DNA from: Channa striata
Taxonomy: Eukaryota > Chordata > Actinopteri > Anabantiformes > Channidae
DNA: 64,000 nt
Direction of reading: 5' to 3'
Assembly (NCBI GenBank): GCA_033026295.1
Contig: CM065183.1
Location: 13,432,657 to 13,496,656 of the forward strand
Shown here: positions 10,741-22,900 of the stretch, piece after piece
Layout of the letters: every line of letters starts with the position of its first letter
Position numbering within the stretch: position 1 is the stretch's first letter
Notes under the pieces: model-generated
The model's input: only the letters and a program-made list of their open reading frames with translations
Databases searched by the model: none
Told to the model about the DNA's origin: nothing
Position numbers and translations under genes: made by a program

Positions 10741-13700
10741 CACTTTATAAAATGACCTTAGAATTCTTTCTATAATTAGTTTTGGCAGGAGGGATTGGTG
10801 CACTGCTTCACTTTTAATCTGATTGCACTGACAAACATCAGCATTAAAGATCAGAAGATGACATTAAACATTTTCTATACGTAAAGTTAATTGTGATCAC
10901 ATCAAGAAGAGAGTTTTATCAGATAATTTAGGTGGTCATGTAGCCTCTCTAACCAAAAGTGTGCATGTATTTGTGATTATGTGCACGGGGGAGGGTGCGT
11001 ATTAGGAGCACTTTGAAAGAAAGAGATATTTTTTTTTTTTGGTAGGATCAGCATCTGACTTGCAAATAATTGATGAAAGTTGAGTCAAAACTGGATTTAT
11101 GCTTTATGAATCAATGTGAATTAAACAGGATTTAATTAAGTCCAGGCCTCCCGTCAACCTCCATCAAAATACAATGGCATCAACACAAGCTTCCTCCCAC
11201 GTACATCAGTCTCCACTGCAGACTGTCCATTAACCCCACTCAGAGAAATGATGATTATATTATACTGTGGGCAGCAAAGATCTCCCCATGCCCCTTTGAC
11301 TGCACTTCAATCCTACTTAAGCAGACTGAGGACATTATTGCAGCAGTGATGTCATTTTGCTGCATATTAAAAAAAAAAAAACAGTGGAGGTTCCCTTGAT
11401 AAATAAACCAACTTCATACAGTTCATGTCAAGTGTTGCGGACACACGTTCTTGATTATGAACCTTATTGGTCTCTCTGACTGATTGTGTTTGAGACAAAA
11501 ACTGAAATGTTTTCATTCTGTCTGTCACTGAACCTGTCACTATAACATCCAATCTTTTTACAAGCTGAATTAGAAATATTTTCATATAACTCTGACACCT
11601 TAATCGGTAACATTGTTTAGAGAAGTGACATTTACATACGTCAAAAGATGATTAGTATTTCTGCGTGTTCCCAGCTTTATCAGGCAAACAGGGGTATTGT
11701 AATACATTTACTAAAATCTACTTTTGATAATGCTGATTGGACATAATTTTATTTGATGGCTAATTAAAGCAGCTTGCCACAGGAAATGTGCAATCATCCT
11801 GAGGTTTTGAGGACAGAGTTTGATATTCGATCAGAGCTGTCGGGTAACGCAGCAGAGAACAAACTACTCAGTAAAATAATCATGTTCTATCCAATTAGGG
11901 TGGTAGGCCACGACAGTAGCCATAGAATCTCCAATGACCTTCTCTCATTGATCCGTCTGGTCAGGCCCCCATGATTGAGAAGCAGTGGTGGTCACAGCCC
12001 AAGGCTGGCCGAAATATCTGCCACAAATATAACGAATGAGCGATAAAAGTGCAGTCCTACACAAACATTTTAATCAACTCTTCCCTCTTAAAAAGCGCTT
12101 CGTATTTGCATGAGGGCAAAGTGATAAATTCGGTGGTATTTGTCATTTCCCATCTCATCTACATGTCTATCCATAAATATAGTGGCTTACTTTGCATCTG
12201 CAGTCCCTATAATATTTCCATCATGACTGATTTCTAATCCTACTGGCGGCTAAGATGGATATGAACATGTTTTGGCACTGTGCTCATGCGGCTAATGAGT
12301 TCTTTTTTTTTTTTTTATGAAATTCCTGTATATTTTGAAGTGTGAGTGGGGTGCTCAGTCTGATGCATTTAGATGTTGTGGAAAATAACAGTATTTGTAA
12401 AAAAAATAAAATAAAATAAAAAGATTTTTTTCTAATTTGACCTCCCTTTGGCTGTGTGCCATGTGTGTTTGTGATAATAAGGAGGCTTGCTTGACTTCTT
12501 TGGACTGTTTCATAAAGTGCAGAGGAGACTTGTCCTCGGGGAGTGAAAATGAAATAGCACAAGCACATTGAAATAGTTACACGTCTGTTCACTTACCAAT
12601 TTATTCCACTGGGGCTCATCTCGGTCCAAGCTGAAAAAGCCTGCTGCTGGAATGACATTGTTTGCTCACTGCCAGCCTGGGCACACAAATTCAAGTTAGA
12701 GTGGGGGTGACATACTCTATTATGTTGTGATTGTGGAATAAATGGATGTTTAAATGGCTGCTTAAAATTGTTTTCCGTGCTTATTGTTGCTTGTTTTTGC
12801 TGTCTGAACAGGAGAAACAAAACCACGGAAAAGGATTCAGGAAAGTAGTTTACATGTCCAAGCTACTGACCGAGAGACTGATTGAAATGTGAGAATGACA
12901 CGAAAGACGTTAAACTGCAACAAAAATCATCTCTCTCGAATAAAGTAAACAAACATTTAAAGCTTCTAGCCGTAATATCAGTGACACCGGGCTACAGTGC
13001 TCACCATCATCAGCCTAAGCTACAGTTTCTGCCTCGTGTTTGAAAACCTCCACCAAAAGGCCGAGTTCTAATCCGTTCGTCCAAGATTCCAAGTGGGTGT
13101 TTGTGGCAGATGCAATGAACTTTCCTCCAGGCGTTCCTGAAATCACAGTGACCTTGACTTCTCCAACAGGTATTAGTTGTGTGAATGCCATAAAGATGTC
13201 GTCTGCTTTTTCTATGTTAAAATATCTCTATGCTTCTAGTGTGAAAGCTCCTCCAGGTGACACAGTCTGCAGGCGTATTCGTTCAGATGACGATGTGATG
13301 TCGTCATTGTTTGTACAATGAAGTTTGGAGTTGACTTGCTGCTTAGAGACGTTCTGGGTGACGTCGTCTAAGCTGATAACAAAACACTTTCCTGGATGAT
13401 GTTTTAAGGTAGAAGCAGAGATATTTTAATATGGGGATGGCAAACTGAAGTTTAGAAGCATTCATTTACATGCATCCCCCAAACTAGGACCATAAAAAAA
13501 AGTTTTTTGTCAGAGTTTTTGTGCTGCTCGCACGGTTTTTCCTTCAAGGCTTTGTTGCGGTGGACTGTTTTAAATTGACGTTTCTTATATTTGTCCTCTC
13601 TGTTTACACACAGGAGCCGAGCAGTGCGACCCCAGACGTACAGCCACAACATTACTACCACCTGGCGTTAAGAATGGGCGTGGTAGGTTATCAGAAAGCG

Positions 13701-16490
13701 GGTAATGTGGTCGTCGCTGTGTGAGGGTTACAAAACGGAACGTTGTCGGGGTCCGAAAATGCAAACTGTGGAAGAACAGTTATACTGGGTTAGATTGCAC
13801 AGGAGTGTGTGTCCAAACAGCAGATTTAAAGTAAAGCTTTAATAGTGCTTCTTGGTGCCATTTCCATTTGATGCTTTGAGAAAGCTGAAAAGATGCACAG
13901 TACAATAGTTACAATGTGGTTGCTCATTGTGTTTTATGTAAATGTAAATGGAGCAACTGAAAGCAGCTTGCAGAGAGCTCCAGCAGATGAGCAAAGTTGT
14001 GGGATACACAGTCATGCTTTTGAATTCAGGCTCTGCATGGTGACATCTTTGTTGTCAGAAAATCATAGCAGGACAAATGCCATTTTTTTTTTTTTTTCAA
14101 ATGGGATAAAGCTTTTGAAATAATAGATACGCCTTCCCATGACACACCATTTAGCTGTTTGACTCCCAAACCCCTGTTATTTTGTATTTAGGTAATTTAT
14201 CAGTAGAATAAAAATAAATGCTAAATCTGAAACTCAGACATACTGGATCACAGGGTGATGAGTGCTCAGTTGCACCATCAGCACTTTGTTCCGAGTATAA
14301 AGCCCATCCCTGATGGGAGACGAATGATCTCAGTGAGACCATGGAGCAAGACTCTGGTCTGCTTTTTAAACTGATGGAAAGCTGCACTGGCACAGTTGGC
14401 ATCCTCGAATACAGCAAATACATACTGGCAGCTGTGCAAGCCCCAACATTTGTAGACATGTTTACAATGCAGGGATAATCCTGCCGGGGTCTCCCTGTCA
14501 CAGCTTACGTGCAGCAGTGACCAGCTCAGTGTACATACAGTAATCCTGCCTAATAGACCACTTCACCACAGTGAACTCTAGTGATGTGACACAAAATATC
14601 GATTTAAAACGATTTTATTACTGGAAAATCTCAAAACAACACTCCAAACATCATTGTGGAGCCTTTAATAGAAGACTTTAGAAATACCGTACAGTATGCT
14701 AAGATGTTTGTAAGATATATAATCCAGAGGCCGCGACCTCCCGTTAGTCAAGTGCCACTCACATTCTGCCTGGTCAGTGAGAATATCACCGGAGTTTTCA
14801 TCTCCTTTCTCCTCATCATCCTCCTCCCTGCATACTGTGCCGCATGTTTAGCAGAATAATACTTTTCTGGAGACTTAATTTCTGAGAACAACAGCTTTCT
14901 CTGTTAAGGAGACACCTAATAGCTAATGTATGACCCGCATAATTGCTGTGTGCTTTGTTGCATCCCAGTCAGGTTCCCGTATTCTTTTCCCCGTCTCTGC
15001 TCGCTGTTAAAAGAAAGATAATGTACGTCTTTTACTGCTGTGGTAAACCAGACTGCCGTTGGCCTTGGCTCAGCTGTCGGTTTCCCAGTTTGACACAACT
15101 CCTCCCCCTCCTAAATCTTCCCAAATAAACCCGGATTTTACATGAATCATGTTTGCCTTTCAGCTCAACCAAAGATAAACAAAGAAACTATCCCCCTGGA
15201 TGAGTCTCTTTTGCAAACGACATAGGGATTTTCTTACATTTAGATTTCTCTACTATGCAGGTTGCAAGTGCAAAGTTATTACATACTGTATAGTCAGAAC
15301 AGCCTTAAGTAGAAGAAAGACCTAAGTTGACTTTTCAACTCCACTGGAAGAAAATTGTCTTAGTATAAAATAAAAGAACAAAAACATTTAAACAGTTTTT
15401 TTAAATGTAGTTTAGAATTTTTGTCACAATAACTTCTAAAAGCAAGAGAAACCTAATTATCTTGTGAGCCGATCTGGCCCCCAAAGGCTACTCATTTAAG
15501 ACCCTTTATCTAATATTCCTAAATTTGAGTTTAAAGAATAAAGTAAAAGTTGGCTAATGGATCACATTTATGCTGACATTTATGATGTCGAATATCATCA
15601 AGTTCATTAGTGCAGGATGTTGGAAGTTATTAGCCAAACATGTTTCAGCCTATACTGCAGCTTTATTTCTCCATGTTAGTCATCTTTAAATGACATGAGT
15701 GAAAGAGAATCTTTGTTTGCTCCCACCTGGAAAGCTGCTCTCCAGTAATTGTGTTTCTTTGAATACATTGTTTGAGTTTTTTTGCTGTTTAACAAGCTGT
15801 TGCAACATTATAAGCTGGTGTAAACAGCAGTAAAACCTGTAGAAATGCCACAATCAACAGAAGAGCTATGAGAGCATGGCCACGCTTATTTTTCACAGTT
15901 CACTGTTAACGTGTCAGTGTGATGGATGGTGTGAGGACTTAAGGCAGCTACTGAAAATGTGTATTATCTTGAATCATAATTCTAGGATTGAACAATTCTT
16001 GGAAGTAAGTTCAGAGTAAATGTCGGTAAAAATCAGTCTGGCATCTTTATAAGCACAATTTAATTTCCTCATGAATGTCTATGGAGACTTGGGCTCTTGC
16101 CCTTTCGTTCTTCTGTTATTCATATCCTTCTTAAAAAAGTCCGCCTTGGTACTGACGTGAAACTGCTTTTGTACTGCATGCGTATAGTGAACAAATCACA
16201 ATACAAAAGGAATTAAAATATATTTACTTTTATGCAGCTAGTTAATCACATTTCTCTTGCCTTCTTATTTGTATAAAGGGAAATTGTCAAGGCTATTTAA
16301 AATGAAAACCAATAATGACGACAACCTGTAGTGGAACATGCCAAAATAAAGCCCCCTAGAAACTTAGTAGTTTTTCATATCCAGCTGTCTAAAATATGAA
16401 GGCAGGCATGTTGATTAGAGGTAGATAACTAAAAATCCTTTTTAGTCTAAACTGTGCAAGACCAGAGAATCTTAGGGTGCTTAGGGTCCC
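10741..16490. other. Intergenic region between convergent clip4 and alk
   Basis: No coding exon is supported. A common teleost interspersed repeat lies at about 13040-13170. The rest is AT-rich with short homopolymer runs (11369-11381, 12301-12317, 14082-14098). Confidence 0.55.
13040..13170 (+). repeat. Teleost interspersed repeat fragment
   Basis: The blocks CTAATCCGTTCGTCCAAG, CCTCCAGGCGTTCCTGA and CACAGTGACCTTGAC follow the order of a very common fish repeat unit (facing GTCCAAGTGGACGTTTGTG-type sequence). I identify it from memory of that repeat, without a database match. Confidence 0.5.
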
Positions 16491-18849
16491 TTTATTATGT
16501 AAAGAATAAGGAAAAAATTAACAAAGGCCACAGTGAACAAATGGGATTAGCGTCCTGCAAATTAGCAGATACAAGAGGCTGCTTTGACTTTCCCCTGTGA
16601 GGGCTGGATGGGAGGTCAATAAGCAAGGTCAGTGGTAGTGTATAAGCCAGGGGGATTATTGTCGTTCTGATTAGAGTCAAATGTGTGCAAGCTGAGGACA
16701 AAAAGCACCTAGATCGCTATTTGACAGTTACAAGAACCATATTTACGGTATTTACGGTCATTTTTGGCACTAACACACTCCTCGGGTTCAGCCTTTACAG
16801 TTTTCGCTGCTCAGTCGAAAAAAAAACAAAGACTGTTAAAAATTATAAGATATTCTGCATGTGTATTGTCAGTTTGTCTGATTACCGTGGACTGAATGTC
16901 TCAGAGAGCAGTACCCAGACCAATGCATAACAGTTATTTATATAGTTATTTATTAATTTTGGTGAATGTCTTCTGAAGGGCAATTTACAGCTTTTACCAG
17001 AGCCATAGTACAATACTTTATAATTACAACATTTACAGGTGCAGTCCAGTTTGTCTTTTTACATCAAACGATGGAGATGAACTGTGTGGGAAACACAGAG
17101 GTAATGCATTAAACACAGGTACTGAGACAAAGCAAAATACTTTTCATTAGCCAATATTTATCTTGCTCATTGTCTTAATCAGTCAGCGAGTGTCACGACA
17201 CACAGATGACAGCTCATCGCTGCCGTACAGCAGACGGACTGACAGGATTGCCAAACACAGTCAAGCAAAAGCATCAAAAAGTGACACATTTTGTTGTCAT
17301 TCACCTAAATATCAACACTGTAACACTCATGGTGTGATGTGATAGCCATACTGTATGGAATTGTCCTTTAACTGAAAGAAGCAGACGTTAAACACAGACA
17401 AGTGTTAACACCATGTGTGTGAAAATGAGCAGATTGAGACTGGCCCCGGGTTTTATTCAAATGTGAAGCAAAAGCAGTTTGTATTCAAACTTTTCACTCA
17501 GACTCATTTGTATTCCACAACACTCGTCCCATAATAGAAAAGACAAAATATGCAAATTTAAGAATGTAGAGCGCTTCCAGATAGAAATTTGAAGGTTAAG
17601 ATTGATTCAGCAATATCCACTACGTTTCAATATCCAGACAAAGAAAGGAAAGCAACATTTTTTTTTAACAAGGAATGAATTAATAAAAGGTTACTGAAAA
17701 GTAAAAAAGGCTCAACTGTCTCAAAGCGCTCCTAACAAAATGTAATTGTGAACAACAGGAGAGGCCACAGAGTAGTGATTCAATAGTGCCAGGGTCAACG
17801 AGTTCTTACAAAACTCCAGCAGTAACAAAGAGATAAACCCTCAAGTGTTGCCAAGGGTGGCCTGTCTTATAATAAAACATCTATTATATTCTTTTGTCAA
17901 ATTATCTCCAGGAGCTGCCTCAGTGCTCGATTCATCCACCCAGTCTTCAGCAAAGGACACAGCTGATTTTCTCTGTGTAAAACCAGCTCATTCTTGAAAT
18001 TCACCGTTATTCGCTTTTAGGGGTTTGTTTGAATTGTTTTTGGAGATGCCACTAAAAAATAAATTCTTGCAGCTTAAGAAAACCAACGATGTAAAATGAA
18101 TTTGCTGATCTGAAAAAGCATGTTCATTAATAATTTATAGAACCACTTCCAAATAATAAATAAACAAATGAATAAATAAACGCAGGCAAGCAAACACCAA
18201 CAAACACATTTTCCCAGTATTTTTTAGTATAAATGTCTCTGTTAATCCAGTGTCCAATTCAGTGATCTTCTTGAAAAATGGTCTGATACAAGGTATTTTA
18301 CCACGCAGTCGTTTTCCAAAAGCATGTGGAGAACGGACACGTGTGACACAGCTGCCACACTCAAAATGGTCACCAACATTTGTGACTTAAGTCTTTATTC
18401 TGGCAAAATATAGAGATTTGAATCTTTCTAATAGCTTGTTCTCATTGACAAGAGAACCTCTCTGCTGTCAGTATCCACGTCTCCTGGTCTCTATCAGAGG
18501 CAAAGTTGGTCCAACTCTTCGTTTGATTCTTAGTTTTCTCCCTCAGTCATAATCCCTCCAGTGTTGAAAAAATACTTTTTTAAACTCTTAAATTTCGCCT
18601 CCCAAAGCCGTCTTCGATGTCTGATGTGCTTTAGCATCCATTGGGGATTTGAACACACCTCCAGGGTCCTCATGGGAAAAGCCTGATGGACTCATTGAGC
18701 TCGTTTTCTTTGAGAAGGAACCAGAATGGTGGGGTGGTAGGGGTGATGTAAATCTGTCTCTGTCCTGACACAGTGTTTCCTGCCGTGTGCGCTCCACACA
18801 CAGTCTCCAGACAGCGCCTGAAAACAGATGAGCAGTACAAGCCTTCGAG
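16491..18849 (-). other. alk: alk 3' untranslated region (probable)
   Basis: Sequence after the alk stop codon on the - strand. AATAAA signals on that strand lie at 18394-18399, 17452-17457, 16949-16954 and 16491-16496, so the 3' UTR is roughly 0.45 to 2.4 kb depending on which is used. No open frame of interest is present. Confidence 0.45.
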
Positions 18850-19967
18850 CTAAAGCACAGTGGCATTGTGGCCCTCCATCCTGGGCAGCCTGGGGTCCTG
18901 CACTGTCCCCATGGTGACTAGCAGTGGACGACTGTCCTCAGACATACCCGACCGACCCAGGGGCACTGAGGTGGGAATAGAGGCCACCCTCTGGTGAGCG
19001 GCTGAGGAGGGCATGGAGGGGCCCTGCTGGGAGGGTGCGGGTGGAGGAGGGGCGTTGGGGTTGCTGTGGGCCACCTCCAGTGGCAGGCCTTGCTCCTGGT
19101 AGCCGTAGCTGATGTTCCCACAGGGGAATCTTCTCAGTCTGTAGAGGGGAACCGGAGGCAAGGCAGCGGAATCTAAAAGCAGAGGTGACTGGACAGCGGG
19201 AGGTGGTGGTGGGGGTAGCAGAGGTCTACACACACCCTGCTGCTGCTGCTGCTGGTGGTGGTGCAGCAGCTGGAGTTGGTGTTGCTGCTGGAGCTGATGC
19301 TGGAACTGCTTGTGCTGGTGCTGGAGACCCAGCGCCCCGGCCACCTCAGCCACTGTCCGACCCACATGCTCCTGTCCCTCACCAGGCACCCTGCCGCTGC
19401 TGCCCCCTGCTCCGCCCACCCCTCCCTGCCCTGCTGCTGCTGCTGCTGCTGCTGCTGCTTCCTCTGCTGCTGCTGCAGGAACCATGAGCCATACGTGGGG
19501 TTCCAAAGGCTCGTGCTCTTCCCATTGTGGCCCTCCTTCTCTGGCGGGTGGCCCTGGGTGAATGCCAGATTGATGTGACCCCCCTCAGGGCTGGGCTGGG
19601 TGCTGATGTGAGGTCCCTTGGCAGTGAGTGTAGAAACGGCAGTGGAGGTGACTGTGTTAGTAGTTGTCATGGTGATGGAGGTCTGAGTGTGAGGCTGCTG
19701 GTGCTGGTGGAGATATGGCTGGGGCTGAGCGGATATCTGTGCTTTGGCCTCTGATACTGTGCTTGTCACAACGGTGAGCTCCACGCTTCTGCGGCTCTCC
19801 TCAGTAGGGTAGGATGGCGGTGGCTGCGGAGCCTCCCCATCAGGCACCTGGGCATTCACCAGCACGGCTGGAGCTGAGGGGTCATCAGGCCGCACTGGCA
19901 CACGCTCCTCCTCCTCATGTACGGGCCCGTACTCTATCGGCAAGGGCATGGTCACCACATCAGGGTC
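18850..19967 (-). CDS. alk: alk exon 29: C-terminal tail with docking motifs (frame break)
   Basis: Acceptor CATTTTAG|GAC at 19967, TAG stop at 18850-18852. It starts DPDVVTMPLPIEYGPVHEEE as in mammals and reaches LWNPTYGSWF, the Shc-type docking site, in one frame. The conserved end, PLYRLRRFPCGNISYGYQEQ then GLPLE (phospholipase C gamma docking site in mammals), is in another frame. The exon is 1118 nt, not a multiple of three. Between the motifs lie CAG runs encoding Gln or Ala and His/Gln/Pro-rich sequence. The tail ends HNATVL instead of the mammalian NQPGP end. Possible causes are an indel in the repeat, a 62-nt intron at 19321-19382, or a genuinely truncated form ending at 19173. Confidence 0.88.
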
Positions 19968-22900
19968 CTAAAATGGGGTCAAACAGTCGGATCAAAACTG
20001 TCCATCTGTTACATCGTCTAGAATTTAAGTGCATTTATGACATTATCATTTGCTTAACATTAAGTATAGATTGAATAGATTTTAAAAAAATCTTGCAGTA
20101 GTCGTGGCTTACAACTCAAAAAAACCCAGTATCTCAGAATATTTCATTTTAAGTTGAGTAAATTCCTATTCATACAGCATAATTGTGTTCTAGTTCAGTG
20201 CACACTGGACAAGAGGTTGAACTGGAAAAGTGAAATATCAACGCAGCATCACAGCGCAGATCCCTCTATGCTTCTGCCTGCTGACGAGCTGCATGGAGAT
20301 GATTTCTTTTTCCAACAGAACTTCCCCACAGTGACAAAATGCCCATTAACTGGTTTGCTGACTATGACATTACAGTGTCTGATTGGCCCCCGATACCAGA
20401 AGAAGATGAGAAACACCTGACGCAAGAGACGAGAATGAACATAATTTCCAGAATTCAGACCCTCATTTGATTGATCTTAGGAATATTCTAATATTTTGAG
20501 ATACTGGAGTTTTTGATTTTCATGAGCAGTGAGCTGTAATTATTGAAATCATATTCAAAAAAGCTTGAAATAATTCACTTTGTGTTAAATGAATCTACTG
20601 TGAGTGTTCTACTTTTTGAATTAAATTACAAAATAAAAAAGAGATGTACCAGATCGCAAAAAGCATGATGTGACCTCTTTTATTAACAGGTGAGGGTAAA
20701 TGCTCTGCACTCGGCGTTTGTTCTGCCTGTCAGTGCTCAAAGCACTTTGCACTGATTCTTATTTGACCGTTCACATTCATACACTGATGGGGTGCGGCAA
20801 ATAAGTGGGGGTTCAGTGTGTCTTGCTCAAGGACACTTCAACACGTGACCACAGTCACCCCATGATAACTAACATGATAACAGGGTATCATGTTAGAGTA
20901 TAAACAAAATTGCATCTATTATTTGTAGGGTCGTGTCTCATCATCACAGTGTCTCTGAAGGGATTGTTTTCCCAAACAGCATTTGCCTTTGACCATCTAC
21001 AGAACATTATTTTGTGAAAAGATTAAGGGATTCTCTCAAAAGGAAATCTCACTGCGTAAAGGCCAAACCGCTGTTGAATGTGCGTGACCTGCAAGTCGTT
21101 CGGTGGTTCTGCCTGAGAAACGTCTTGGTAATATTATGAAAATATCCGCATGGGCTCAGGAGTACTTTGGAAAACTGCTGTCACTTAATGTGTTGCCAGT
21201 CCATCCAGAAGTGCAAATGGAAAACTCTTATGCAAAGCGCAAGAAAACACATTGCCGAGTTCTCTTGGCCTGAGCTGGTGTCAGATGGCGAGATTGGAAA
21301 CATGTTCTGTGGTCGGATGAGTTCATGTTTCAGCTCATTTTCAGAAAGAAACAGATACAACGTCCTCTGTGCCAACGACAAAATTCCGGACTATCAGTGA
21401 GAGGTGAGAAAGCCAGAATCTGGGATGACATGGGAATGCATCAGGGCGCAACAAGGAAAGATGATGTAACACAGCAATAAACGTATGTCTGCTGCAATTT
21501 ATTTGACTTATTTTATTAAACACAGTTAAATAATCAGTGTACGCATTACTTTTGATAAAAATGTAAGCGATATACCAAATCATTTTGTTTTAATGCATTT
21601 TACAAAAAGCCTCAACTTCTCTGGAAATGATGATTATAAAATTACAACTTGTTAATTTTTATTTAAATTTCAGAGCCCTTTTTCCAATGAGCATTGCAGT
21701 CTGAGCCTCACGTGGCCGTTTACCTGTAAGCAGTAGTCAATTCTCTCCAGGATAGTTGAGAAGTTTGGTCTGTCTTCAGGCTGGTGCTGCCAACTCTGAG
21801 TCATTATACGGTACCTGAACACACACATGAAGGGGTAGAAACACACACTAGCACATGAAAACGTTTTCTCCCGCTTCATGCAGATGTAGAGAAAACAGTG
21901 GCTGACCAGCACCTGCTCTCCTGCCCATATAACAAATCCTAATCAAAAACCAAATATTCTCCCGTCAGTCTGAGGGAGTGTGTGAAAATACAGATTACAG
22001 GAGCACTTTAACTTCAAACGAATACAAGGCTGCATCTTCCCTTTTAAAAAAAAAACACACATGGAACATGGCAGGTAGGTTTTAAAGTTTCAAAGTGCCT
22101 CAGACCCGTCTGAAGCATAAACAGATGTGAGCATCTGCTCATATGTGTAGAGTAATAGAGTTCATATGAGAGGCGGCATCTAATTGAGTGAAAAATACAG
22201 TGCGATTGAGAAATGTGTTTTTTTTTAAGCTCCCCGTGACTTCTTCAATATTGGGAGGCCAACATGAAAGAGACGGTTTCCACAGTCAAATCAATGAGAG
22301 CAATCTCCTGTTTTTCATTTTTTCGGAGGCCTTCTAGGTCACAACTTGTTTACGTGTCAATATCAGAGAATCATCAGAGGCTTTCATGTTTGGCTGTGTT
22401 AGGTTTTTTAGCTGGTATATATGTGTGTGAGTGAACACAAAGCAGTGTATGCATCATGTTTAACTAAAAAATGTCTTGTGCTCGTGTGCAGCATATTTAT
22501 GAATCAGCACGTGTGTGTGGATCTTTACTTACACTGGCCCGGGGCAGTTTTTAGGCGGGTCCATTCTTCCACCATTAGTGACAAACTCCAAAACCTCTTG
22601 GTTACTGCGACTTGGATACGGCATGTAGCCCAATGAGAAGATCTCCCACAGGAGGACCCCAAACGACCTAAAACCAGGCACGTCATGAGGGGAAAATGAG
22701 TATAAGGAAGAGAGAGGAAGGACTGAGAATAATCACTTCGTAAATTATAAGCATCATAAGAGCTGAAGTGACACAAATGACAATCAAAGGTTTTAAATGA
22801 CATGAAAAGGAGAGAACATGGGGGTGAGCTTAGTCCTCTCTGAGGCCGGTTACATGCAGTAGAAGACTCCTCACCACGTGTCTGTCTTCGACGTGAAGAT

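Larger units (their letters stand above)
19968..21723 (-). other. alk intron 28, rich in transposon relics
   Basis: Contains a mariner-like relic (20113-20520), a SINE fragment (20690-20860) and a Tc1-like relic (20930-21460). No exon is hidden here: exons 28 and 29 join directly as ...YCLQ-DPDV. Confidence 0.75.

Noticed and set aside
13040..13321. 93-codon open frame on + in the clip4-alk intergenic region
   Set aside because: Its first part lies in a common teleost interspersed repeat, and the rest has no similarity or splice support.
19380..19420. Programmed -1 ribosomal frameshift as the explanation of the alk tail frame break
   Set aside because: No X-XXY-YYZ slippery heptamer fits the NPTY frame here (the G-run in GAGCAGGGGGCA does not fit it), and no case is known for ALK. 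An indel or mini-intron is simpler.
19185..19578. Three overlapping + strand open frames rich in Leu/Cys/Ala opposite alk exon 29
   Set aside because: They are the antisense of CAG/GTG repeat coding sequence. All frames stay open because of the trinucleotide repeat, and the - strand frame carries conserved ALK motifs.
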